A stretch of DNA of 18,231 bases. It comes from an uncultured Clostridia bacterium (GTDB lineage Bacteria; Bacillota; Clostridia; Oscillospirales; JAAYOS01). Where the stretch lies: positions 1 through 18,231 of the forward strand of contig CALXAZ010000083.1 of assembly GCA_944386395.1 (NCBI GenBank), given 5' to 3'. The notes beneath the pieces were generated by a model. It worked only from the letters and a program-made list of their open reading frames with translations. It had not been told where the DNA came from and made no database searches. Positions 6,729 to 13,719 of this stretch are shown here, one piece after another (within the stretch, counting starts at the first letter, position 1; each line of letters starts with the position of its first letter). The position numbers and the translations under genes are program-made.

Positions 6729-7472
6729 TTATCGGGTAGTATGGCCCGCGTCCTGATCAAAAAGTTCCTTAAAGGTACGTTCCTTTTCAGGATCCTCCTT
6801 CTCCGCGTCCATCTCCATAACTTTAATATTTACCCCTCCCACATTCACTTCTCGTGGATGGGAAGTTTCGTTAGTCTGCGGTTCTTCAGACCGCGCGCTA
6901 ATTCGCCCGATTTCCGGGTTCCCGATATCCGCAGTTTCCTCCGGTATGGCCTCTTCTATGGCATGAATGATAGAATCCTCCGGACTTTCCTTCGGTTCCT
7001 CTTTCCTGGGGGCAGACTTTATCGCTTCCTTTGGAAGCGAGCTCATTGCACGTATAAGCGTTTCACACGCTTCAACAGCCTCTCCTATATATTTAGCAGT
7101 TAGGCTCTTTGCTTTTTGCAGACGCTGCTCCTCGCGCTCAACATCCTCGCGCAGCTCCTCCACCCGAGCGATTGCCTCCCGGCGGGCATTTTCTGTCATC
7201 TCAGTGCTCTGCTTTTTTGCATCCTCAAGCACCTTGGCTGCCATGTTCTGAGCGTTGAGCAGGGTCTGGCGCATAGCATCATCTACACTTCTGTATTCTT
7301 CCACCGTTTCCGCAAGTACTTTCAGCTTCCCTTTGAGAACGGCATTTTCCTTATACAGCTTTTCATAGTCTGCCGACACAGCATCCAGAAAGTCGTCGAC
7401 CTCCGACATGTCATAGCCTCCGAAAACCGCCTTTGCAAATTTCTTATCCTGCATCTCCTGCGGAGTTAGCAT
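6729..7472 (-). CDS. divIVA: DivIVA-domain cell division/polarity protein
   Basis: This 247-residue cytoplasmic protein recognises curved membrane at division sites and poles. The N-terminal domain MLTPQEMQDKKFAKAVFGGYDMSEVDDFLDAV is a clear DivIVA lipid-binding domain, with the FGGYD turn at about residues 17-21. A long coiled coil follows (roughly 30-145, rich in E, K, A and L heptads). The acidic, proline-containing C-terminal tail (about 150-247) is poorly conserved and may be disordered. I placed the start at the ATG with AAAGGAGG 7 bases upstream (7480-7487), not at the longer open frame beginning at 7496. It sits between sepF and ileS, the usual Firmicute neighbourhood. The ATG-to-stop length is above the 160-210 residues of many family members because of the tail. 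Confidence 0.92.
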   Translation of the reverse strand: MLTPQEMQDKKFAKAVFGGYDMSEVDDFLDAVSADYEKLYKENAVLKGKLKVLAETVEEYRSVDDAMRQTLLNAQNMAAKVLEDAKKQSTEMTENARREAIARVEELREDVEREEQRLQKAKSLTAKYIGEAVEACETLIRAMSSLPKEAIKSAPRKEEPKESPEDSIIHAIEEAIPEETADIGNPEIGRISARSEEPQTNETSHPREVNVGGVNIKVMEMDAEKEDPEKERTFKELFDQDAGHTTR

Positions 7473-7505
7473 TGCATGTCCTCCTTTTCCGATCAAACCC
7501 TGAAA

Positions 7506-7530
7506 GAGGCCGGAATCTTGACCCGACCTC
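7506..7530 (-). other. Intergenic hairpin between sepF and divIVA
   Basis: On the minus strand a 9-bp stem, GAGGTCGGG pairing with TCCGGCCTC (two G:U pairs), has a 7-base loop. It is followed by UUUC and then GGGUUUG. It begins 23 bases after the sepF stop and ends 34 bases before the divIVA start. The U run is too short for a strong intrinsic terminator; partial termination or RNA processing is possible. Confidence 0.5.
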
Positions 7531-7552
7531 GATCTTTCTCTAAAAGTATAAT

Positions 7553-7996
7553 TTAAAAATACAGCCCGTTATTCTCAAGCTCGTCTATCAGATCCCCGAG
7601 TATTTCAACATTAAACGGAGTGATTATGTATGTAGAATTGGCAACCTTTTTGATTTTTCCCTCGTTTGCGTAGGCAACGCCACTAAGAAAATCTATCAAC
7701 CTGCGGGCAATATCCTTATTTGTAGATTCAAGATTAAGCACAACCGTACGCTTTTCACGCAGATGATCAGCAATCTCTGCCGCATTTTCAAATCTTTCCG
7801 GCTTTACCAGCACAACAGCAAGCTGTGTTGTGGCATGGATATTTACCACTTTGTTCCTTCTTGTGTCTGTCGGCAGATCGATGTCTACTTCCTTGGCTGG
7901 AGCCTGTGTCCTTGGCATAAAACCTTCGAGCTCCTCCTCTTCCTCTTCCTCAGCATACGGACGCGCAATTCTTTTTATCTGGTCAAGCAGACCCAT
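7553..7996 (-). CDS. sepF: Cell division protein SepF
   Basis: This 147-residue FtsZ-binding protein helps form and anchor the Z ring. The N-terminal amphipathic segment MGLLDQIKRIARPY is the membrane-binding helix. It is followed by a strongly acidic linker (about seven glutamates near residue 20) and then the globular SepF (DUF552) domain, about 55-147. That domain contains VVLVKPERFENAAEIADHLREKRTVVLNLE and the family block RRLIDFLSGVAYANEGKIKKVA. AGGAGG at 8005-8010, 8 bases upstream, fixes the start at 7996; the open frame to 8065 runs across the promoter region. Usual neighbours YggS, YlmG and YlmH are not present between sepF and divIVA. Confidence 0.96.
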   Translation of the reverse strand: MGLLDQIKRIARPYAEEEEEEELEGFMPRTQAPAKEVDIDLPTDTRRNKVVNIHATTQLAVVLVKPERFENAAEIADHLREKRTVVLNLESTNKDIARRLIDFLSGVAYANEGKIKKVANSTYIITPFNVEILGDLIDELENNGLYF

Positions 7997-8036
7997 TGAT
8001 ACTTCCTCCTTTATCGAATATCCTAAGGATTTTATT

Positions 8037-8065
8037 GTTATGGTACAGATTTCAATATTTGTCAA
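8037..8065 (-). promoter_or_regulatory. Second possible promoter upstream of sepF
   Basis: TTGACA (8060-8065 on the minus strand) is followed after 17 bases by CATAAC (8037-8042), a weaker -10 box matching four of six consensus positions. It lies downstream of the stronger promoter and about 40 bases before the sepF start codon. It is speculative, but the -35 match is perfect. Confidence 0.4.
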
Positions 8066-8081
8066 AAGCTCATATAAGCCT

Positions 8082-8110
8082 ATTATCGTATTTTTTTCAT
8101 ATTATGTCAA
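8082..8110 (-). promoter_or_regulatory. Sigma-A-like promoter for sepF operon
   Basis: On the minus strand a perfect TTGACA (8105-8110) is separated by exactly 17 bases from GATAAT (8082-8087). The flanks are A/T-rich. It lies in the largest intergenic gap of the window, downstream of the hlyD-like stop and 86 bases before the sepF start. It probably drives sepF, divIVA, ileS, lspA and rluD. Confidence 0.75.
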
Positions 8111-8187
8111 CAGTATTTTGAGTATTTGGCAAATTTTTCACATCTCCTGCGCTCTTTAGAAAAAAATACAAATTCACCGGACAGAAA

Positions 8188-9399
8188 TTATTCGATTATC
8201 TTCCCGTCATAAAGATTTTTAGAGTGTACAATTATCTCATCTCCTGGCCGCAGCCCTGATGACGATGAGGCATCATATTCAATGACAAAATAGCTGTCCG
8301 CCTCATATATCTGTTTGATCTTTATAAATTTTGCTTGCGCGGAATACAGGATATATACGCCGCTTTCTCCATTTTCATCAATACGTATTGCCTCTTTTGG
8401 TACACGTATACCCTCGTAAGATGCAAATACTATATCTACACTCTGCCTTCTTAGGTGCATAAGCTCGCTTATATGGGTATTGCTCGAAAATACAACCACA
8501 CATTCACCGTTCTCAGGCTCACTTATTCTCTCTACATTCACCCTGACGTCGCCTATATAGTCGCTGGAAAAACGAAGGGTTATTCTTCCACCCTCGTCGA
8601 GAAGCTCCGCCTTATCCTGTGAAATCGCAGTCACAAAGCGCCATTCAAAGCCATACACCATCTTCCCGCAATACTTTCCTTCGGCTACATCCGCTTTTTG
8701 CAAAGATATATCCTGAAGCTCGGCGACTGTAATAGTCTCAGCTTTTTCCGGTGTAAGCACATCTTCATACCCGTCTACAGAGGAAGAGAAATATCCGGAC
8801 GCAGGAGCATACATATATGCAGTAACCCCGCTGATGCTGTTGCGGAGACTCAATACCTCCGCTTCCAGTGCGGCTATCGTGCTTTCAACCTCTGATATGT
8901 CCCCGCTCGAAAGCAGCTCTCTCTCGAGGACAAGTGTTTTGAGTTCATCACACGTTGTACTGAGAGAGGAAAATTCCTCGTGCAAAGTGCTATATGCCAG
9001 TTTATTTAGGCTGGAAGATATCCCACTATCGATGCCTGAGATATCGGTAGTAGAGCTGCTTGCCACTCTTTGCAGCCGCTCGAGCCTGCTTTCCGCTGTG
9101 CTAAGAGCAACATTGGTCTCTTTTGCATTCGAGTCAGAATATACCACAGCAAGAGCCTCTCCTGCTGAAACCTTCTCCCCCTCGCTTACACATGCCTCCG
9201 AATCTCCCGTTCCTGCCGACAGGACAGGCTGCTCATCCCTCACAAAATATCCGTTTATCGTTACGGTTTCCTCCGCCGTTATCAGCACTGCTTCACTTGT
9301 CGTCAACGGACTTGCAAAGGCTCCGATGATATACACTGCCATATAACCCACGATAACTGCAACGAAAATTATCGCCGCTATCGTTCCGTTCCGCTTCAT
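8188..9399 (-). CDS. HlyD/membrane-fusion-protein-like adaptor
   Basis: This 403-residue protein has one N-terminal membrane helix (about residues 8-30) and a large extracytoplasmic domain. TVTINGYFVRDEQPVL, with SEGEKVSAGEALAVVYSD near 75-92, is the first half of a biotinyl-lipoyl-like domain. A serine-rich coiled-coil hairpin covers roughly 95-190. TAYMYAPASGYFSSSVDGYED begins the second half, followed by a beta-rich region ending in RVPKEAIRIDENGESGVYIL and LRPGDEIIVHS. This is the architecture of HlyD-family adaptors, and such a gene next to sepF is seen in other Clostridia. No ABC or RND partner is encoded here. It starts 3 bases after the hfq stop (TAA-AGG-ATG), so coupling to hfq is likely. 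Its function is unknown; a cell-envelope role is inferred from location and topology. Confidence 0.75.
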   Translation of the reverse strand: MKRNGTIAAIIFVAVIVGYMAVYIIGAFASPLTTSEAVLITAEETVTINGYFVRDEQPVLSAGTGDSEACVSEGEKVSAGEALAVVYSDSNAKETNVALSTAESRLERLQRVASSSTTDISGIDSGISSSLNKLAYSTLHEEFSSLSTTCDELKTLVLERELLSSGDISEVESTIAALEAEVLSLRNSISGVTAYMYAPASGYFSSSVDGYEDVLTPEKAETITVAELQDISLQKADVAEGKYCGKMVYGFEWRFVTAISQDKAELLDEGGRITLRFSSDYIGDVRVNVERISEPENGECVVVFSSNTHISELMHLRRQSVDIVFASYEGIRVPKEAIRIDENGESGVYILYSAQAKFIKIKQIYEADSYFVIEYDASSSSGLRPGDEIIVHSKNLYDGKIIE

Positions 9400-9402
9400 C
9401 CT

Positions 9403-9645
9403 TTATTCGTCTTCCTCCGCTCCTGCACTCGAAAGATCTACGCGATGCAGCGGTATAATGGTAGAGATTGCATGCTTATATACCATTTGCTGCCTGCCGT
9501 CACTGTCGAGCACAACGACAAAGTTGTCAAACCCATTGACCTGACCCTTCATCTGTACTCCATTCATAAGGAATATAGTAAGCGGCACTTTGTCCTTTCT
9601 CGCCTGATTGAGAAAATAGTCCTGAATATTGTAATTCTTCTGCAT
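9403..9645 (-). CDS. hfq: RNA chaperone Hfq
   Basis: This 80-residue Sm-like protein forms a hexameric ring that binds small RNAs and mRNAs. Residues 6-62 carry the Sm fold. The Sm1 part reads DYFLNQARKDKVPLTIFLMNGVQ and GFDNFVVVLD. The Sm2 motif is YKHAISTIIP, with the canonical K-H pair that lines the proximal uridine-binding pore. The C-terminal tail is short and acidic (SSAGAEEDE), as in Gram-positive Hfq. AAAGGACG about 9 bases before the ATG is the ribosome site. It lies downstream of miaA, as in many bacteria, but with a GNAT gene between them. It is tightly followed by the HlyD-like gene. Confidence 0.97.
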   Translation of the reverse strand: MQKNYNIQDYFLNQARKDKVPLTIFLMNGVQMKGQVNGFDNFVVVLDSDGRQQMVYKHAISTIIPLHRVDLSSAGAEEDE

Positions 9646-9676
9646 AATTAACGTCCTTTCTAGCTATATAATTTAT

Positions 9677-9689
9677 CCGGTCACACCGG
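9677..9689. other. Small hairpin in the GNAT-hfq spacer
   Basis: CCGGT and ACCGG form a perfect 5-bp stem with a 3-base loop in the 55-base gap upstream of hfq. There is no U run, so it is not a terminator. It could be a protein-binding or mRNA structure in the hfq 5' region, possibly involved in self-regulation, but it is short enough to be chance. Confidence 0.3.
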
Positions 9690-9700
9690 TTTATTACTTT

Positions 9701-10453
9701 TTATGCCAGATATATTATTTTCCAGTCTGCTATATCTCTAAATCCAACTGCACGATATGTATTTCCGGCAGACGGATTGCTATAAAACAAGTATGTTTTC
9801 AACCCCGCAGCTTCCATCTCAAGAACAAGCCGCGCCATAACCTGCTTTGCAAGTCCCTTTCCTCGCTCCATAGGCAGTGTAGCTACCCCAATAATTATAC
9901 AGTAGCTGCCAAACAACGCCGCAGTCGCGCTTGACACGCATATACTGTCCCGAAATATTCCAAATACCCTCTGGTCTCCACTTTCAGCCGCCTCCATCAT
10001 GCTTTTTGCAAAAGAATCCCTGCTGCCAAAAGAGTGCCCAAACTCATCTATTGTATCAAAAAGATCGTACAGCTCTAAATAATCCTCTGTACTCATCATC
10101 TCCCTGGCTTCGCCTGTATCATAATTTTTCGCTCCGCCACAATAATACTGGACAATCGAATCTTCTTCTCCCTCTATCTCCAGGTATCCCTTTAGGAGCT
10201 CCAGACCTTTCCGCGTCCCGACGATCTTTTTTACGCCTCTCTTATAGATTATTTCTGCGTGTCTTTCTATCTCCAGCCCGTTAGATGTAAGAAATATCGT
10301 CTTTCCAGGCATAAATATACTTGCGGTGCTCTCCCCACTAATATATATATCCGAGGCTGCCGGCAATTGTGCATTTATAAATTCCGATGATACAAGGAGC
10401 TTGTCCAGCAAACGGACAAGCCTTCCGTCTCCTGGGCTAGCCTTTGAGATCAT
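9701..10453 (-). CDS. GNAT-family N-acetyltransferase with unassigned N-terminal region
   Basis: This is a protein of about 250 residues. The C-terminal 90 residues form a GNAT acetyl-CoA-binding fold. CIIIGVATLPMERGKGLAKQVMARLVLEMEAAG contains motif A, with the R-G-K-G-L-A pyrophosphate loop. YLFYSNPSAGNTYRAVGFRDIADWKIIYL is the typical C-terminal motif B end. The first 130 or so residues show only a repeated alpha/beta pattern I cannot assign; they may be a degenerate second GNAT fold. The ATG at 10453 comes one base after the miaA stop and begins MISKASPGDG, which resembles a GNAT N-terminus; another ATG at 10471 is possible. The substrate (amine, protein or aminoglycoside) cannot be inferred. 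It is probably translated with miaA and hfq. Confidence 0.78.
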   Translation of the reverse strand: MISKASPGDGRLVRLLDKLLVSSEFINAQLPAASDIYISGESTASIFMPGKTIFLTSNGLEIERHAEIIYKRGVKKIVGTRKGLELLKGYLEIEGEEDSIVQYYCGGAKNYDTGEAREMMSTEDYLELYDLFDTIDEFGHSFGSRDSFAKSMMEAAESGDQRVFGIFRDSICVSSATAALFGSYCIIIGVATLPMERGKGLAKQVMARLVLEMEAAGLKTYLFYSNPSAGNTYRAVGFRDIADWKIIYLA

Positions 10454-10454
10454 T

Positions 10455-11402
10455 TTATTCTGCCTTTCCATTATATAAAAACCTTTTCGCAATGTCTGTC
10501 GAAATGCGCAATATTTCGCTATCGCTCTGCTCATCACGATAAAACCAGACTATGCCTTCATTTTTTCTCAGCCATGTCAGCTGTCGCTTGGCGTACCTCC
10601 TGGATGCACGCTTCAGGTCATCCACAGCGGTTTCAAGCGGTATTCTACCTTCAACTGCCTCAGACAGTTCCTTGTATCCGATGGCCTGCATTGCTGTCGC
10701 ACTGCCCAAGCCCATATCAAGCAATCTCCGCACCTCGTCTAGCAGCCCATTTGCCAGCATCATGTCCACCCTTTTGTCTATCCTTTGGTATAATAACGCC
10801 CTGTCCCGATAGCTGAGAGCAAAGTAGAGTGCATTATACCTGGGCAGCCGCTCCTTTGTCTCGCTGTCGTGCTCGGATATCCTTCCGCCGCCCGAAAAAT
10901 ATATCTCAAGCGCACGACAAACCCGTTTTTTGTCATTTGGATGCAAGCGCTCAGCCACAGGCTTGTCAATATATTGCAAAAGCCTGTGCATGCGCAAGCC
11001 TCCAAAGCGCGTATACATTTTGTCAAGTCTTTTTCTTATTATACCATCTCCCGGTCCAGTTGAAAAGTATAATCCTTTTATTAATGAGTCCATATATAGC
11101 CCCGTTCCACCGGCTATTATAGGTATTTTGCCTGAATTAAGTATATTTTGTACACATTTATCCGCTTCTTCGACATACCGCGACACTGAGTATGGTTCAT
11201 CCGGAGAAACCGTTCCTACCATATAATGACGAACTCCACACATCTCTTTCTGTGAAGGCGCTGCCGTCCCTACCTCCATGCCCCGATATATCTGCATCGA
11301 ATCGCAGGAGACCACCTCTCCCCCAAGAGCTTCCGCAAGCGACACCGCAAACGCAGTCTTGCCGGACGCTGTCGGTCCTGCCACACATATGACTTTCTTC
11401 AT
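10455..11402 (-). CDS. miaA: tRNA dimethylallyltransferase MiaA
   Basis: This 315-residue enzyme transfers the dimethylallyl group from DMAPP to N6 of adenosine 37 in tRNAs reading UNN codons, the first step of ms2i6A. The P-loop GPTASGKTA starts at about residue 9. SCDSMQIYRGMEVGTAAPS at 33-51, HYMVGTVSPDEPYSV and IIAGGTGLYMDSLIKG are family signatures. TAMQAIGYKEL and RYAKRQLTWLRKNEGIVWF close the protein. Length is normal for the family. Its ATG shares a base with the mutL stop (TGATG), implying translational coupling. The partner enzyme MiaB is encoded upstream in the same block. Confidence 0.97.
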   Translation of the reverse strand: MKKVICVAGPTASGKTAFAVSLAEALGGEVVSCDSMQIYRGMEVGTAAPSQKEMCGVRHYMVGTVSPDEPYSVSRYVEEADKCVQNILNSGKIPIIAGGTGLYMDSLIKGLYFSTGPGDGIIRKRLDKMYTRFGGLRMHRLLQYIDKPVAERLHPNDKKRVCRALEIYFSGGGRISEHDSETKERLPRYNALYFALSYRDRALLYQRIDKRVDMMLANGLLDEVRRLLDMGLGSATAMQAIGYKELSEAVEGRIPLETAVDDLKRASRRYAKRQLTWLRKNEGIVWFYRDEQSDSEILRISTDIAKRFLYNGKAE

Positions 11403-13327
11403 CAGGATCTTCCAAACCTCCGCTCAAGCTCACTCTTTTTCAAGACCGCTGCCACAGGTCTTCCATGTGGGCAATACTTGATGTCATCAAACTGCATTAC
11501 TTTTTCCACCAGTGCGTACTGTTCAGCCCGAGTGGTCATGCTGCCTGCCTTGAGCGCAGCTTTGCACGCAACGAGCCGCAGCGTTTCATCCCGCCGCTCC
11601 TGAAGCCCTTCCCTCCTGTGCTCAATGAGACACTGGGCAGCCTCCTGGACCATCGCGGCTCCATCCTTGCGGCTTATATCCCCAGGAAGCGATCGTACAA
11701 TTATACTTCCGCCTCCAAATTCATCAATGTCAAACCCCATACCAGTAAGAAGCTCTCTATTGTCCATCAGAGCGTCATATTCATCCCTGTCTGGCTGGAG
11801 CACGATGGGCTCTATCAGCAGCTGCGAAAGCGGCTTTGCGCTCTCTTGCTTTAGCCTCTCAAAAATTATCCTCTCATGAGCCGCATGCTTATCTATAAAC
11901 AGAACGTCATCCCCGTCCTCGACTATGATATATGAGTCAAACACTTCCCCGACTATCTTCCACTTCGGAAGCGCCGGCGCCTCGGAAGTTTTATAGTACA
12001 CGGTCGGCTGCCGGAGCTCGGGAGCACTCCTTTCCGGCAGGGCAAACGACCTAACGCCAGTCTTTGTCGAATATGCAACACTGTATTCGTGATATTCCTT
12101 ATTTTCCTGCGCTCTGCCGGCGTCTTTCCCCTCCCTATTTGCAGGCAGTGTATCCCCCGGAAGTTCATTCACATCAGATAAAGATGCTTCCTGCCGCCTG
12201 TCCTGCTGCGGTATTTTCATCTGCCCAACTGCTCTGAATCCTGTGCTCTGCGGGATAGCAGTCTGCGTATATTTCTTCGGCTCGGGCGTCTCAAATCGCA
12301 TCGCCTGCCTTGGGACTGCCGAAATCTCTGCCCGGGCATCCCCCTCATCGACCGCATCCTTCGCCGCAAGATATACCGCATCAAAAACCTGCCGCTCAAC
12401 AGCAAATTTTACTTCTGTCTTTGCCGGGTGTACGTTAACATCAAGTAGCGAGGGATTGACCTCTATATGCAGCACACATGCGGGGAACCGATTTTGCATT
12501 AGGCGGTTCTTATATGCCTCTTCCAGCGCAGCCGAGAGGATGCGCGACTTTACAGGTCGTGTGTTCACGAAAAACTCCTGTCTTGTCCTGTTCCCCTGGC
12601 TGAAATTTGGATTTGATACATAGCCAAACACGTTTATTCCCTCATGTGAGGCTCTTGCCTTCTGTAACCCTGCCGCAAAGCTCCTTCCATATACGCTGTA
12701 TATTGCCGAAGATAGTGAATTATCTCCTGGCGTCAAAAGCAGCTCCTCGCCATCCTTTATTAACTTAAAAGATATCTCAGGATGACTTAGCGCCGCACGG
12801 CGGACTGCTGTATGGACATACCCAGCCTCCGTTATGTCCCGTTTTATAAATTTCATCCTCGCAGGGGTATTGTAGAACAGCTCGCGGACTATTATCGTTG
12901 TGCCGTCGGCGCAACCTGCCTCTGTAAATGAGACCTCCTCGCCCCCATGTATCTCATAGCACACTCCTGAGGTCTCGCCGGGTACACGGCTAAACAGTTC
13001 AACCTTCGCCACAGCCGCAATCGACGCAAGTGCCTCGCCCCGGAACCCCATCGTCCCTATGCTCGCCAGATCATCTGCCGAGCGTATCTTGGACGTTGCA
13101 TGGCGCAGGAACGCTGTCGGTATGTCCTCTCTGTCTATCCCACAGCCGTCATCGGTTATCCTGATAAACTCGAGACCTCCGCGCTTTATCTCTACTGTTA
13201 TTATCCTCGCTCCCGCATCTATCGAATTTTCAACGAGCTCCTTTACCACCGATGCCGGTCGCTCCACCACCTCGCCCGCTGCGATAAGGTTTGCAACCTG
13301 ACGGTCAAGCTGCAATATTTTCGGCAT
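11402..13327 (-). CDS. mutL: DNA mismatch repair protein MutL (endonuclease type)
   Basis: This 641-residue protein couples MutS recognition to strand incision. The N-terminal GHKL ATPase shows ELVENSIDAGA (30-40), DDGCGI (59-64), RHATSKI (75-81) and GFRGEALASIAAV (94-106). The middle, about 340-430, is a low-conservation linker rich in P, S, E and R. The C-terminal domain has DKHAAHERIIFERL (the DQHAxxER-type metal site), ACKAALKAG and CPHGRPVAAVL near the end. Together these are the signature of endonuclease-active MutL, expected in an organism lacking MutH. GGGGGTG precedes the ATG. The start is 13 bases after the MazG-like stop, and the stop overlaps miaA. Confidence 0.97.
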   Translation of the reverse strand: MPKILQLDRQVANLIAAGEVVERPASVVKELVENSIDAGARIITVEIKRGGLEFIRITDDGCGIDREDIPTAFLRHATSKIRSADDLASIGTMGFRGEALASIAAVAKVELFSRVPGETSGVCYEIHGGEEVSFTEAGCADGTTIIVRELFYNTPARMKFIKRDITEAGYVHTAVRRAALSHPEISFKLIKDGEELLLTPGDNSLSSAIYSVYGRSFAAGLQKARASHEGINVFGYVSNPNFSQGNRTRQEFFVNTRPVKSRILSAALEEAYKNRLMQNRFPACVLHIEVNPSLLDVNVHPAKTEVKFAVERQVFDAVYLAAKDAVDEGDARAEISAVPRQAMRFETPEPKKYTQTAIPQSTGFRAVGQMKIPQQDRRQEASLSDVNELPGDTLPANREGKDAGRAQENKEYHEYSVAYSTKTGVRSFALPERSAPELRQPTVYYKTSEAPALPKWKIVGEVFDSYIIVEDGDDVLFIDKHAAHERIIFERLKQESAKPLSQLLIEPIVLQPDRDEYDALMDNRELLTGMGFDIDEFGGGSIIVRSLPGDISRKDGAAMVQEAAQCLIEHRREGLQERRDETLRLVACKAALKAGSMTTRAEQYALVEKVMQFDDIKYCPHGRPVAAVLKKSELERRFGRS

Positions 13328-13340
13328 ATCACACCCCCGG

Positions 13341-13649
13341 CTAGTTTCCTTCTGTATGGACCCATTTACCGTCCACTTTCATGTACTTTCTCTTTGAATT
13401 TTTCTCCATTTTTCTGAGTATCTCTGTCTCAAGGTCTACTCCCAGTATCTCACATAGCCCCAGAAGATATATCGCCACATCGGCAAGCTCTTCTCCAAGC
13501 CCTTCTCCACCGTTCCGGTGCCACGCTTCAAAAGCCTCTGATATCTCACAGTTGAGATAGCAAAACTCCTGATATACGTCGGTCACATTAAAGCCGTGCT
13601 CCACCTTGTTTTGATATACCTTTTCCTGGAGCTGCTTGATATCTACCAT
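13341..13649 (-). CDS. MazG-like nucleotide pyrophosphohydrolase family protein
   Basis: This 102-residue protein of the all-alpha NTP pyrophosphohydrolase (MazG-like) group would hydrolyse NTPs or modified dNTPs to NMP and PPi. Metal-binding glutamates form the E-x-x-E (E35, E38) and E-x-x-D (E54, D57) pattern in CEISEAFEAWHRN and GEELADVAIYLLGLCEIL. The short length indicates a single-domain form rather than the two-domain MazG. The ribosome site AAAGGAAG precedes the ATG. It sits between mutS (71-base gap) and mutL (13-base gap), so it is probably co-transcribed with the mismatch-repair genes. The substrate is unknown; a house-cleaning role is inferred. Confidence 0.85.
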   Translation of the reverse strand: MVDIKQLQEKVYQNKVEHGFNVTDVYQEFCYLNCEISEAFEAWHRNGGEGLGEELADVAIYLLGLCEILGVDLETEILRKMEKNSKRKYMKVDGKWVHTEGN

Positions 13650-13719
13650 TTTTACTTCCTTTCAATAAAACTGCCTATCAATTATTATTCAGCGCAAATG
13701 GCTAGCTCCCTGTTGCCGG

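Noticed and set aside
7910..7960. Repeated CCT/CTT triplets in sepF as a possible simple repeat or phase-variable tract
   Set aside because: They encode the acidic glutamate linker typical of SepF and use mixed GAG/GAA codons, so there is no uniform repeat prone to slippage.
8111..8187. U-rich stretch (seven U) after the hlyD-like stop as an intrinsic terminator
   Set aside because: No convincing stem precedes the U run; only a 3-bp stem could be drawn.
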